Shown: positions 1-7,399 of the stretch, piece after piece
Layout: each line of letters starts with the position of its first letter
Position numbering within the stretch: the first letter of the stretch is position 1
Assembly: GCF_000422565.1 (NCBI RefSeq)
Contig: NZ_KE383876.1
Span: forward strand, 254,220-318,219
Length of the DNA: 64,000 bases
Direction of reading: 5' to 3'
Source of the DNA: Desulfovibrio aminophilus DSM 12254
GTDB taxonomy: Bacteria; Desulfobacterota; Desulfovibrionia; Desulfovibrionales; Desulfovibrionaceae
Translations under genes and position numbers: made by a program
The notes under the pieces: model-generated
Told to the model about the DNA's origin: nothing
What the model saw: only the letters and a program-made list of their open reading frames with translations
Database searches by the model: none

Positions 1-1
1 C

Positions 2-814
2 ATGACCGAGCAATACGCCGTGATCGGGCATCCGCTGGGGCATACGTTGAGCCCGCTGCTGCACAACTGGGGCTTCGAGCACAGGCACGTGGACGCGCGC
101 TACGCGGCCCTGCCGGTGACGCCCGGAGAACTGGACGGGTTCATGGAGCGGGTGCGCGGCGGGGCCTTCGCGGGCCTGTCCGTGACCATTCCGCACAAGC
201 GGGCGGTCATGGCCCACCTGGACGGCCTGACGCCCCGGGCCGAGGCCGTGGGCGCGGTGAACACGGTCTTCTGGCGGGACGGCCTGCTGCTGGGCGAAAA
301 CACGGACGTGCTCGGCATCGTGGAGTCCTTGCGGAACCTGGGGCCGTTCCGGCGCGGGCTGGTGCTCGGGGCCGGTGGAGCGGCCCGGGCGGCGGTGGCC
401 GCGCTCAAGGAACTGGGTCTGGGCGGCATCTTCGTGGTCAACCGCACGCGGGACAAGGCCGAGGCCCTGGCGCGGGAATTCGGGGCCACGGCGGCGCCGT
501 GGGAGTCGCGGGCGACGCTCGGCGCGGACCTGCTCGTGAACACCACGCCCCTGGGCATGTCCGGCGAGCGGGTGGAGGAATGCCCATGGCCCGGGAATAC
601 GCCCATTCCCTCGGATCTCACGGTCTTCGACCTGGTCTACAACCCGCTCGTGACCATTCTTCTCCAAAGAGCCAAGGCCGCAGGTTGCCGGACCATCTCC
701 GGGCTGGAGATGTTCCTGCGCCAGGGACTGGCCCAGTTCAAGCTCTGGACCGGGCTGGACCTGGACCCGGATCAAGCCCGCACCCTGCTCCTGAACGCGC
801 TCCAGGCCCCCTGA
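2..814 (+). CDS. aroE: Shikimate dehydrogenase (NADP+)
   Basis: Reduces 3-dehydroshikimate to shikimate with NADPH in the cytosolic pathway to aromatic amino acids. The 270-residue product has the usual family length. The substrate-binding SVTIPHK motif ends at the catalytic Lys66, and the partner Asp102 lies in ENTDVLG. The glycine-rich nucleotide loop VLGAGGAARA is near residues 121-130 and the NADP-selective NRTRDK is near 146-151. The C-terminal GLEMFLRQGLAQF helix is typical. The ATG is the second base of the window, so its ribosome site and any upstream partner are not visible. The N-terminus YAVIGHPLGHTLSPLLHN matches normal family starts, which argues that the gene is complete. It is followed by T-rich DNA and the metE leader. 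Confidence 0.96.
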   Translation: MTEQYAVIGHPLGHTLSPLLHNWGFEHRHVDARYAALPVTPGELDGFMERVRGGAFAGLSVTIPHKRAVMAHLDGLTPRAEAVGAVNTVFWRDGLLLGENTDVLGIVESLRNLGPFRRGLVLGAGGAARAAVAALKELGLGGIFVVNRTRDKAEALAREFGATAAPWESRATLGADLLVNTTPLGMSGERVEECPWPGNTPIPSDLTVFDLVYNPLVTILLQRAKAAGCRTISGLEMFLRQGLAQFKLWTGLDLDPDQARTLLLNALQAP

Positions 815-889
815 TTTTTTTATGACCCCCCGCGCGATCCAAGGCCGCGCCCTGGCCAGGTCCGAGGGTGGAGCCCCCGGCTCTTCATC

Positions 890-918
890 TTGACAGCAGG
901 TCCTCACGCCGGTAGGCA
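890..918 (+). promoter_or_regulatory. Putative sigma-70 promoter for the metE leader
   Basis: A TTGACA hexamer at 890-895 is followed after 17 bases by TAGGCA at 913-918. The -35 box is perfect and the -10 box is weak. Transcription from here would begin just before the cobalamin riboswitch, as expected. No start site has been measured. Confidence 0.5.
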
Positions 919-924
919 GGCGGG

Positions 925-1238
925 ACTGTTCTTTCCATAACGATTCCCTGGAAAACGGAAGACGGTGTGAATCCGTCGCAGACGCGCTGCCGTGACCGGG
1001 ATACGCGCGGGGCATCCACTGGACCTTGGAGGTCCGGGAAGGCTGCCCCGGCCGGTTCGCTTGAACCGGAGGCGGAACCCCGCCCGCGCCCGGAAGCCGG
1101 AAGACGCTCCAGGGCTGTCGCTCATTCGGGCCTCGCGAACCGGGTTCGGAATGGATACGCCATATTCCGGGGACACGTGCGCCCCGGACTTGCGCAGCCG
1201 TTCAGCCCGCTTTTGAGAAAAAGCGGGCTTTTCTTTTC
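925..1238 (+). promoter_or_regulatory. Cobalamin (AdoCbl) riboswitch upstream of metE
   Basis: The leader contains the conserved B12-box pattern: a GGTGTGAATCCGT segment at about 974-986, then a GC-rich segment ending in CTGCCGTGA at about 997-1005. Further on, AGCCGGAAGACGCTCC (about 1097-1112) matches the 3' conserved AGYCRGGARAC element. A strong intrinsic terminator at 1204-1238 forms the likely expression platform. The downstream gene is the B12-independent methionine synthase, a classic target of this riboswitch: with B12 present, transcription of metE would stop. Exact aptamer ends are approximate because no covariance search was possible. Confidence 0.85.
1204..1238 (+). terminator. 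Riboswitch-linked intrinsic terminator
   Basis: A perfect 11-bp stem (AGCCCGCTTTT at 1204-1214 with its complement at 1219-1229) closes a GAGA loop and runs into TTTCTTTT. It sits between the cobalamin aptamer and metE, so it should act as the conditional terminator. Confidence 0.85.
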
Positions 1239-1305
1239 CATTCCCGCGTCCGCCTGTATGCTCCGATATGAGCAGAATCCCAACGCGCAGAAGGAGGATT
1301 TGTTC

Positions 1306-3570
1306 ATGTTGACGCAGACCTTGGGTTTCCCGCGCATCGGGCGCGACCGCGAATTGAAGCGGGCGGTGGAGGGCTACTGGAAGGGCGAGGTGGACCGGGA
1401 GGCCCTGGCCGCCACGGCCGCCGCGCTGCGGGCCGAGCACTGGCGGATGCAGCGGGAGGCGGGCGTGGACCTGCTGCCCGTGGGCGACTTCGCGCTCTAC
1501 GACCAGATGCTCGACCTGTCGCTCATGCTCGGCTGCGTGCCGGAGCGCTATGCCGGTCGCGGGGAGCCCGGCCTGGAGACGATGTTCCTCATGGCCCGGG
1601 GCGGCGTGGGCGTGGGGGCCATGGAGATGACCAAGTGGTTCGACACGAACTACCACTACATCGTGCCCGAGCTGGCGGCGGGACAGGTCTTCCGGCCCTC
1701 GGCCGGTCGGCTGGCCGGGGAGCTGCGCGAGGCGGCCCGGGCCGGATACGCGGCCAAGGCCGTGCTGCCCGGACCGTTCACCTTCCTGGCCCTGGCCAAG
1801 ACGGCCGCGCCGGGTCTGGACAAGTGGTCCCTGCTGGAACCGCTCATTGAGGCGTATGAGGCGCTGTTGCGCGAGATCGGCCGGGAGTGCGGCTGGCTGC
1901 AGATCGACGAGCCCGTGCTGGTGATGGGCCTGCCCGGGACGGTCCGGGACCGCTTCCGGCCGGTGCTGGAGCGGCTGCGCGGGGCGGCGGGCAAGGCCCG
2001 GCTCATGCTGGCCACCTATTTCGGCGGCGTCGCGGCCCAGGCGGACCTGCTGGACGGCCTGGCCGCGGACTGCCTGCACCTGGATCTGGTGCGCGCGCCG
2101 GAGCAGCTGGAGCCGGTGGCGGCGAAACTACCGAAGGACTGCGCCTTGTCCCTGGGGCTGGTGGACGGCCGCAACGTCTGGCGCGCGGACCTGGGCCGGG
2201 CCCTGGCCCTGGGCCGCAGGGCCGTGGAGCTGGTCGGCCCGGAGCGGCTCCTGGTCGCGCCGTCCTGCTCCCTGCTGCACGCGCCCGTAGACCTGGCGGC
2301 CGAGACGGCCCTGGACCCGGAAGTGCGGGAGTGGATGGCCTTCGCCCTGCAGAAGTGCGGGGAGCTGCGCCTGTTGGCCGACGCCCTGGAAGGCCGGGAC
2401 GTGGCGGAGGCGTTGGGGGAGAACGCCCGGATCATGGAGCGCCGCCGGAGCTGCGCCAAGGCCTTGAACCCGGCCGTGCGCGACCGGGCGGCGGCGGTGA
2501 CGCCGGAGATGACCGCCCGGCGTTCGCCCTACTCCGTGCGCAACGAGGAACAACGCACGCGCCTGGACCTGCCGGAGCTGCCCACCACGACCATCGGCTC
2601 CTTCCCGCAGACCACCGAGGTGCGCGCCGCCCGGGCCGCGTTCAAGGCCGGGAAGCTGGACCGGATGGGCTACGAACAGGCCATGACCGGCTTCATCCGC
2701 CGGGCCGTGGAGGCCCAGGAGGCGGCCGGGCTGGACGTGCTCGTGCATGGCGAGCCCGAGCGCAACGACATGGTGGAGTACTTCGGCGAGCAGTTGGACG
2801 GGTTCTGCTTCACGAAGAACGGCTGGGTCCAGAGCTACGGCACGCGCTGCGTGAAGCCGCCGGTGATCTACGGCGACGTGTCCCGGCCCCGGGCCATGAC
2901 CGTGGCGTGGTGGGAGCAGGCCGCCGCGATGACGAAGAAGCCCATGAAGGGCATGCTCACCGGGCCGGTGACCATTCTCTGCTGGAGCTTCGTGCGCGAC
3001 GACCAGCCGCGCTCGGCCACCTGCCGCCAGATCGCCCTGGCCATCCGCGACGAGGTGGCGGATCTGGAGCGGGCCGGAGCGCCCATGGTGCAGATCGACG
3101 AGCCCGCCCTGCGCGAGGGCCTGCCCCTGGAACCCGAAAATCGCGGGGAGTATCTGGACTGGGCCGTGGAGTGCTTCCGGCTGGCCTCCACGGGCGTTTC
3201 CGACGCCACGCAGATCCATACCCACATGTGCTACGCGGAATTCAACGAGATCATCGAATGGATCGCGGCCATGGACGCGGACGTGATCAGCATCGAGGCC
3301 GGCCGCAGCGGCATGGAGCTGCTGGAGGCCTTCGGCCGCTTCCACTACCCCAACGAGGTGGGCCCGGGCGTCTGGGACATCCACAGCCCGCGCGTGCCGG
3401 GCGTGGAGGAGATGGTCGGGCTCCTGGAGAAGGCGCTGCGGGTGATCCCGCGCGAACGGCTCTGGGTCAACCCGGACTGCGGCCTGAAGACCCGCGACTG
3501 GCCCGAAACCGAGGCGTCCATGCGGAACATGGTCGAGGCGGCCCGGAAGTTGCGGCGGCCGAAGGCCTGA
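1306..3570 (+). CDS. metE: Cobalamin-independent methionine synthase
   Basis: Transfers the methyl group of 5-methyltetrahydropteroyl-triglutamate to homocysteine, giving methionine, in the cytosol. The 754-residue protein has both beta-barrel halves. The N-terminal half starts [17 protein letters not shown], and the C-terminal catalytic half starts at [10 protein letters not shown]. The zinc ligands are visible as [10 protein letters not shown] (His and Cys), IEAGRSGME (Glu) and NPDCGLKTR (Cys). The ATG at 1306 is chosen because AAGGAGG at 1291-1297 precedes it; the reading frame is open further upstream, but that part overlaps the riboswitch. Expression is predicted to be switched off by cobalamin through the leader. 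Confidence 0.97.
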   Translation: MLTQTLGFPRIGRDRELKRAVEGYWKGEVDREALAATAAALRAEHWRMQREAGVDLLPVGDFALYDQMLDLSLMLGCVPERYAGRGEPGLETMFLMARGGVGVGAMEMTKWFDTNYHYIVPELAAGQVFRPSAGRLAGELREAARAGYAAKAVLPGPFTFLALAKTAAPGLDKWSLLEPLIEAYEALLREIGRECGWLQIDEPVLVMGLPGTVRDRFRPVLERLRGAAGKARLMLATYFGGVAAQADLLDGLAADCLHLDLVRAPEQLEPVAAKLPKDCALSLGLVDGRNVWRADLGRALALGRRAVELVGPERLLVAPSCSLLHAPVDLAAETALDPEVREWMAFALQKCGELRLLADALEGRDVAEALGENARIMERRRSCAKALNPAVRDRAAAVTPEMTARRSPYSVRNEEQRTRLDLPELPTTTIGSFPQTTEVRAARAAFKAGKLDRMGYEQAMTGFIRRAVEAQEAAGLDVLVHGEPERNDMVEYFGEQLDGFCFTKNGWVQSYGTRCVKPPVIYGDVSRPRAMTVAWWEQAAAMTKKPMKGMLTGPVTILCWSFVRDDQPRSATCRQIALAIRDEVADLERAGAPMVQIDEPALREGLPLEPENRGEYLDWAVECFRLASTGVSDATQIHTHMCYAEFNEIIEWIAAMDADVISIEAGRSGMELLEAFGRFHYPNEVGPGVWDIHSPRVPGVEEMVGLLEKALRVIPRERLWVNPDCGLKTRDWPETEASMRNMVEAARKLRRPKA

Positions 3571-3578
3571 GGGAAGCG

Positions 3579-3630
3579 CCGGGGAAACCCCTTTTTTGCA
3601 AAGAAGGAGGTTTCCCCGGACCCCTTCCTC
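3579..3630. repeat. Dispersed hairpin repeat, copy 1 (after metE)
   Basis: Nine bases after the metE stop, GGGGAAACC pairs with GGTTTCCCC around a T/A-rich centre, followed by GGACCCCTTCC. Copy 4 at 63929-63980 has the same outer stem and the same tail but a different loop. It may act as a terminator in addition to being a repeat. Confidence 0.75.
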
Positions 3631-3690
3631 AAAAAAACGTCACAGTGGCGCGGAGCGTCGGCGGCCGAGGCCGCCGGGCGCTCCGCGCCA
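3631..3690. terminator. Large GC hairpin, probable terminator between metE and the AhpD-like gene
   Basis: A 12-bp arm TGGCGCGGAGCG (3646-3657) pairs perfectly with 3679-3690, and an inner GGCGGC/GCCGCC stem closes a 4-base loop. A run of seven A at 3631-3637 would be a U-tract for transcription on the minus strand, from the gene at 3749-4279, though it is nine bases from the stem. Confidence 0.6.
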
Positions 3691-3748
3691 CGCGATTGGC
3701 CGGGGTCGGGCGGCCCGGGCGCGGGTGAAGAAAGGCGAAAGAGCCTTT

Positions 3749-4279
3749 CTATGAAGCGGCGGAGCCGCGGACAAAAGCCTTCTGCAGGGCGGCCGAGGCC
3801 ATCAGGCTCGCGCCGTGGGCCGTGGCGTCCAGGATGTCCGCGTCGGTCCAGCCCTGGGCCCGCAGGCCGTCCAGATCGGCGGCGCTGACGGAAGCCGGTT
3901 CGGACAGGGCCCTGCGCACGAAGACCACCAGGGCGGCCTCGCGTTCCTCCAGGGATTCCGGGGCCCGGCCCTGGGACAGGGCCTCCAGATCCGCGCCGCT
4001 CATGCCCATGCGCTGGAGCAGGCTGCTGTTGAAGGCCAGACAGGCGTCGTGGCAGGACAGATTCGAGGCCGCGTAGCGGATGGCGGCCAGGAGCGGCGCG
4101 CTCAGGGTCTTGTGCCCACCGAAATAACGCAGGCCGCCGAACTGGACCTGCTGGAGTTCGGGGCTGGCCGAGAGCAGGCGCATGGGCATGGGCACCTCGC
4201 CGAGCTGGTCGAAGGCCGAATACACCTGGGCCACACTGCCCGTGGCCTGGCCGGGTTCCACCGTCTTGAGCAGAATCAT
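3749..4279 (-). CDS. Carboxymuconolactone decarboxylase / AhpD-like protein
   Basis: The 176-residue protein resembles the carboxymuconolactone decarboxylase-like (AhpD fold) superfamily, all-helical proteins often serving as peroxidase-type reductases. The family's helix with the active cysteines is visible as [15 protein letters not shown], with Cys76 and Cys80. The canonical AhpD motif is CXXC followed three residues later by His; here the spacing is CXXXC and that His is absent, so classical AhpD chemistry is uncertain. The C-terminal half ([16 protein letters not shown]) is typical of the peroxidase-related subgroup. AAGGAGA precedes the ATG. The TetR gene at 4366-4944 lies upstream on the same strand, and its probable operator precedes this gene, so it is probably the regulator's target. 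Confidence 0.8.
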   Translation of the reverse strand: MILLKTVEPGQATGSVAQVYSAFDQLGEVPMPMRLLSASPELQQVQFGGLRYFGGHKTLSAPLLAAIRYAASNLSCHDACLAFNSSLLQRMGMSGADLEALSQGRAPESLEEREAALVVFVRRALSEPASVSAADLDGLRAQGWTDADILDATAHGASLMASAALQKAFVRGSAAS

Positions 4280-4305
4280 GTCTTTCTCCTTGGGGTTTGT
4301 ATCGT

Positions 4306-4324
4306 AATAGACCGGTCAACTATT
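4306..4324. promoter_or_regulatory. Putative TetR operator upstream of the AhpD-like gene
   Basis: AATAGACCGGTCAACTATT contains the ACCGGT palindrome within AATAG/CTATT arms. It shares the AATAGACC-GTC core with the site just upstream of the TetR gene at 4954-4970. It lies 27 bases upstream of the start codon, in a promoter-proximal position. Confidence 0.55.
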
Positions 4325-4365
4325 TTCAGGCGCGAACAGGGGCGACGCTTGCCGATGCGCGCGGC

Positions 4366-4944
4366 CTAGGCCAACAGATGATCGAAGAGGAATTCCTCGA
4401 AACGCAGCAGAGGCCCGGGGTTCTTCTCCACCTTCATGCGCAGGAGCGCACCCTCCCAGGAGTCCAGGATGAAGGCCGCCGCGCGCTCGGGGTCCAAGCC
4501 GGGTTTCAGTTCGCCGCGATCGCGGGCCTGGGCCAGGAGCCCGGCCAGCCGGGAGGACATGGCCGCCATGGCGGTCTGGAGCGCCTGGCGCATGGCCGGA
4601 GAGAGGTCGCTCATCTCCTGGGCTAGGTTGCCCAGGGGGCAGCCCCGGACGCAGCCGCCCTCGGCCTGGAACCCCCGAAAGGTCTCGAACAGCCGGCGCA
4701 GACGGATCAGGGGCGGATCGTCGCCCTGGTCCAGAAGGGAGGCGGAGACCCCGGCCATGCGCTGGGCATGGTGTTCCACCAAGGCCAAGCCGAAGTCCTC
4801 CTTGCTTTTGAAATAAAAATAGAAGGAACCCTTGGGCACCCCGGCGGCGGCCAGGATGTCGGCCAATCCGGTGTTGTGGAAACCCTGGCGGTGGATGAGA
4901 TCCGCCCCGGCGTCGAGAATGGCCTGCCTCGCGTCACGCTTCAT
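4366..4944 (-). CDS. TetR/AcrR family transcriptional regulator
   Basis: A 192-residue one-component repressor. The N-terminal helix-turn-helix is clear near residues 20-48: TGLADILAAAGVPKGSFYFYFKSKED, with the characteristic GSFYFYFKSK end of the recognition helix. The C-terminal ligand domain (GCVRGCPLGNLAQEMSD) resembles the subgroup that senses small electrophilic or hydrophobic molecules, but no ligand can be named. The start ATG at 4944 lies only 11 bases from a TAGAC-N5-GTCTA inverted repeat, which suggests autorepression. The downstream AhpD-like gene carries a related site, so the pair looks like a stress-inducible unit. Confidence 0.93.
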   Translation of the reverse strand: MKRDARQAILDAGADLIHRQGFHNTGLADILAAAGVPKGSFYFYFKSKEDFGLALVEHHAQRMAGVSASLLDQGDDPPLIRLRRLFETFRGFQAEGGCVRGCPLGNLAQEMSDLSPAMRQALQTAMAAMSSRLAGLLAQARDRGELKPGLDPERAAAFILDSWEGALLRMKVEKNPGPLLRFEEFLFDHLLA

Positions 4945-4953
4945 GCGGCAACT

Positions 4954-4970
4954 AATAGACCAGTCGTCTA
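4954..4970. promoter_or_regulatory. Putative TetR autoregulatory operator
   Basis: TAGAC (4956-4960) and GTCTA (4966-4970) form a perfect inverted repeat with a 5-base spacer, preceded by AA. It lies immediately upstream of the TetR start codon and shares its left half with the site at 4306-4324. Confidence 0.6.
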
Positions 4971-5045
4971 GATTGCGTCAACAAAAAAAATCTCCCGCCT
5001 TTGCGGGGACCGGCGAAGCCGGGGAACTTTTCAGCGCCCTGCTTG

Positions 5046-6119
5046 CTAGTCGACCTTGAGGATCACGGAATAGGCGGAAAAGGTCACCCAGGCGGGATTT
5101 CCGGCGCACAGCTCGAGGCGCTGGGCGCTCTCGGCCGTGGTCACGGAACAGACGCGGGTGTCGTCGGCCAGGCGCACGATGACCTCGGCCGTGAGCTTGC
5201 CCACGGTCACGCGGTCGATGACGCCCTGCAGGCGGTTTTCGGCCGACGAGCGGGGCTCGGTCCCGCAGGTCTCCACCAGAACCCAGGGAGCCTTGATTTC
5301 GGCGGTGAGGAGCATCCCCGGCCGGATGCCCAGGGACTGCACGCTGTCCACGGTGATGACCGAGGATATGGCGTGCCCGCCCAGGGTGGAAAGCTCCACG
5401 CGGGCCTGGATGTCGCCCTGGATCACGCGGGCGACCTTGCCGAAGAAGGCGTTGCGCGCGCTGGTCTTGCGACGGGACTCGCGCTCCAGGATGTGTTCGG
5501 TGATGCGCTTCTTGTCCTCCTCGGAGAAGTCCAGGAAGGCGGCGGTGAGGTCGGCGGAGGACTGGCCGAGCATGTCCTGGACCACCTTGAGGGGCATGTC
5601 GCCGCGCAGCAGCTCGATGGCCCGGGAGCGGCGCAAAACCGTGGGATTGGCCAGCTCCAGGGGGATTCCGGCGGCCCGGGAGCGCTCCTGGAACTTGCGG
5701 CGGATGTGGCCCTGGTCCATGTGGCAAAGCGTTCCGCGCAGAGGCAGGAGCGCCGGGTCGGCCAGCAGGCGGCGCAATTCCGAGGCGGCCTCGTCGGACA
5801 GGCGCACCTCGCGCGTGGCCTTGCGGCCGCGAAAGCGGACCACCCCGGCCACGGGGTCCAGATCCTCGGCGTCGTCCAGGGCCAGAACCTCGCCCAGGCG
5901 CGCGCCCGTATGGCGCAGGAGGAGGTAGATGAGCCAGAGCCGCAGCCGCGACCGGCGGGTGTCCGCGCGGCGGGATTGCTCGGCCCACTTGGCGAAGGCC
6001 TCGGTCAGCCGGGCCAGATCGATGGTGTCCAGGTACTTCACCCCCTCGGGCACGGCGAAGACGGCCGAGGGGTTGAGGCGTCCGTTTTCCTGGTCCGGAG
6101 GCGGTTGACGGCTCTTCAT
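5046..6119 (-). CDS. tunR: TunR-family tungstate/molybdate-responsive regulator
   Basis: A 357-residue fusion of a tyrosine-recombinase-like domain (about residues 25-215) and two TOBE/Mop oxyanion-binding domains (about 222-290 and 293-357). This is the architecture of TunR, described in sulfate reducers as controlling modABC or TSUP transporters. Only part of the recombinase active site remains: Arg74 (GARLGE) and Arg163 are kept, but the HxxR His is Thr160, the second His is Gln186 (LGQ) and the nucleophilic Tyr position is Phe195. It should therefore bind DNA without cutting it. It is divergent from the TSUP gene at 6272, with repeated sites between them, which fits the TSUP-repressor group. 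The ATG at 6119 has a weak ribosome site. Confidence 0.9.
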   Translation of the reverse strand: MKSRQPPPDQENGRLNPSAVFAVPEGVKYLDTIDLARLTEAFAKWAEQSRRADTRRSRLRLWLIYLLLRHTGARLGEVLALDDAEDLDPVAGVVRFRGRKATREVRLSDEAASELRRLLADPALLPLRGTLCHMDQGHIRRKFQERSRAAGIPLELANPTVLRRSRAIELLRGDMPLKVVQDMLGQSSADLTAAFLDFSEEDKKRITEHILERESRRKTSARNAFFGKVARVIQGDIQARVELSTLGGHAISSVITVDSVQSLGIRPGMLLTAEIKAPWVLVETCGTEPRSSAENRLQGVIDRVTVGKLTAEVIVRLADDTRVCSVTTAESAQRLELCAGNPAWVTFSAYSVILKVD

Positions 6120-6170
6120 CCATGCAGGATACAAGGAGAGTGGCCGGATGCCAAGGGCGGCACGGAATAA

Positions 6171-6258
6171 AAAAAACACGTGACAAGGCGCGCGGGCTTG
6201 GGTAAGGCTGGACTCACACGAGTTCTGAAAAACACGTGACAGTGCCGCCAAGCGGCAC
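6171..6258. promoter_or_regulatory. tunR-TSUP control region with two 14-bp repeats and a hairpin
   Basis: The 14-base sequence AAAAACACGTGACA occurs twice in the same orientation, at 6172-6185 and 6228-6241, 56 bases apart. Both contain the palindrome CACGTG. Between them lies CACACGAGTT. GTGCCGC at 6242-6248 pairs with GCGGCAC at 6252-6258, just before the TSUP ribosome site. These are the best candidates for TunR binding sites, but the match to the published 30-bp TunR motif was not checked. Confidence 0.6.
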
Positions 6259-6271
6259 AAGGAGGCGGGCC

Positions 6272-7219
6272 ATGTATTTCTCCGTCGCCGGAATCGAAGT
6301 CCAGCCCTGGATCCCCCCGCTCACGGCCTTCTGCGTGTCCTTCTTCACCAGCATGGGCGGCGTGTCCGGGGCCTTCCTGCTCCTGCCCTTCCAGATGAAC
6401 ATCCTAGGCTACGTGAACCCCTCGGTGAGCGCCACCAACCACGTCTTCAACATCACGGCCATCCCGGCCGGGGTCTATCGCTACATCCGCGAGGGCCGCA
6501 TGGTCTGGCCCCTGACCTGGGTGGTGATCATCGGCACCCTCCCCGGGGTCTTCATCGGTTCGCTGCTGCGGGTACTCTACCTGCCCGACCCGAGGAACTT
6601 CAAGTTCTTCGTGGGCCTCGTCCTGCTCTACATCGGCGGCCGGATGATCCTCGACCTGCTCAAGAAGCCCGCCCCGGGCCAGGACAAGAAGAGCGCCGAG
6701 AAGCGCTTCCAGGAGATGGTCAAGGCCTGGCGGCAGCGCGCCGAGTCCACGGGCGAGAAGCTCCCGGCCGTGCGCGTCACGCGCTTCTCCACCACGCGCA
6801 TCGCCTACGAGTTCTACGGCGAGGCCTTCGAGATCTCCACCCCGGGCATCCTCTCCCTGAGCCTCGTGGTGGGCGTCATCGGCGGCACCTACGGCATCGG
6901 CGGCGGAGCCATCATCGCCCCGTTCTTCGTCTCGGTCTTCGGCCTGCCCGTGTACACCGTGGCCGGGGCCGCGCTCATGGGCACCTGCGTCACCTCCCTG
7001 GCGGGCGTGACCTTCTTCCAGGTCATCGCGCCCTGGTTCCCGAACCAGTCCGTGGCCCCGGACTGGATCCTGGGCCTGCTCTTCGGCCTGGGCGGCATGG
7101 CCGGGATGTACCTCGGCGCGCGCTGCCAGAAGTTCGTGCCCGCCCGGTACATCAAGTGGATGCTCGGGGCGGTCATCTTCTGGATGGCCCTCAAGTACGT
7201 CATAGGGTTCTTCTTGTAA
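6272..7219 (+). CDS. TSUP (TauE/SafE) family anion permease
   Basis: A 315-residue membrane protein with two blocks of hydrophobic segments. Each block carries a glycine-rich stretch typical of TSUP transporters (SMGGVSGAFLLLP near the start, GTYGIGGGAIIAPFF in the second half). A hydrophilic loop of about 60 residues (near 128-192) separates the halves. TSUP proteins move sulfite, sulfonates or related anions; in sulfate reducers, TunR-linked members are proposed to handle molybdate or tungstate, so oxyanion export is the likely role here. The ATG at 6272 is chosen because AAGGAGG (6259-6265) precedes it; an earlier GTG would fall inside the repeated operator. Probably repressed by the divergent tunR. 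Confidence 0.9.
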   Translation: MYFSVAGIEVQPWIPPLTAFCVSFFTSMGGVSGAFLLLPFQMNILGYVNPSVSATNHVFNITAIPAGVYRYIREGRMVWPLTWVVIIGTLPGVFIGSLLRVLYLPDPRNFKFFVGLVLLYIGGRMILDLLKKPAPGQDKKSAEKRFQEMVKAWRQRAESTGEKLPAVRVTRFSTTRIAYEFYGEAFEISTPGILSLSLVVGVIGGTYGIGGGAIIAPFFVSVFGLPVYTVAGAALMGTCVTSLAGVTFFQVIAPWFPNQSVAPDWILGLLFGLGGMAGMYLGARCQKFVPARYIKWMLGAVIFWMALKYVIGFFL

Positions 7220-7341
7220 CCACACCGTCGGTCAACGCCGCGCCACCCGCCGGCGCGGCCCTCCAGCAGGCCCGGGGCTCCTCCTCCCCGGGTCTTCGCG
7301 TCCCACTTCCCGCGCCTTGACCCCTGGTCCAGGGCAGTGCT

Positions 7342-7357
7342 ATCGTCTGTCGACGAT
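7342..7357. promoter_or_regulatory. Inverted repeat upstream of the MerR-like gene
   Basis: ATCGTC and GACGAT form a 6-bp inverted repeat with a 4-base spacer, about 45 bases before the start codon of the MerR-like gene. It could be an autoregulatory operator. MerR proteins normally bind such dyads, but no -35/-10 pair is obvious around it. Confidence 0.35.
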
Positions 7358-7399
7358 TTCACAACTAACTGATAATAAAGACTGACGATGGAGGACGGG

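Noticed and set aside
5046..6119. An integrase marking a mobile element
   Set aside because: The catalytic His and Tyr residues are replaced and two TOBE domains are fused. There are no att-like repeats, tRNA or phage genes nearby.
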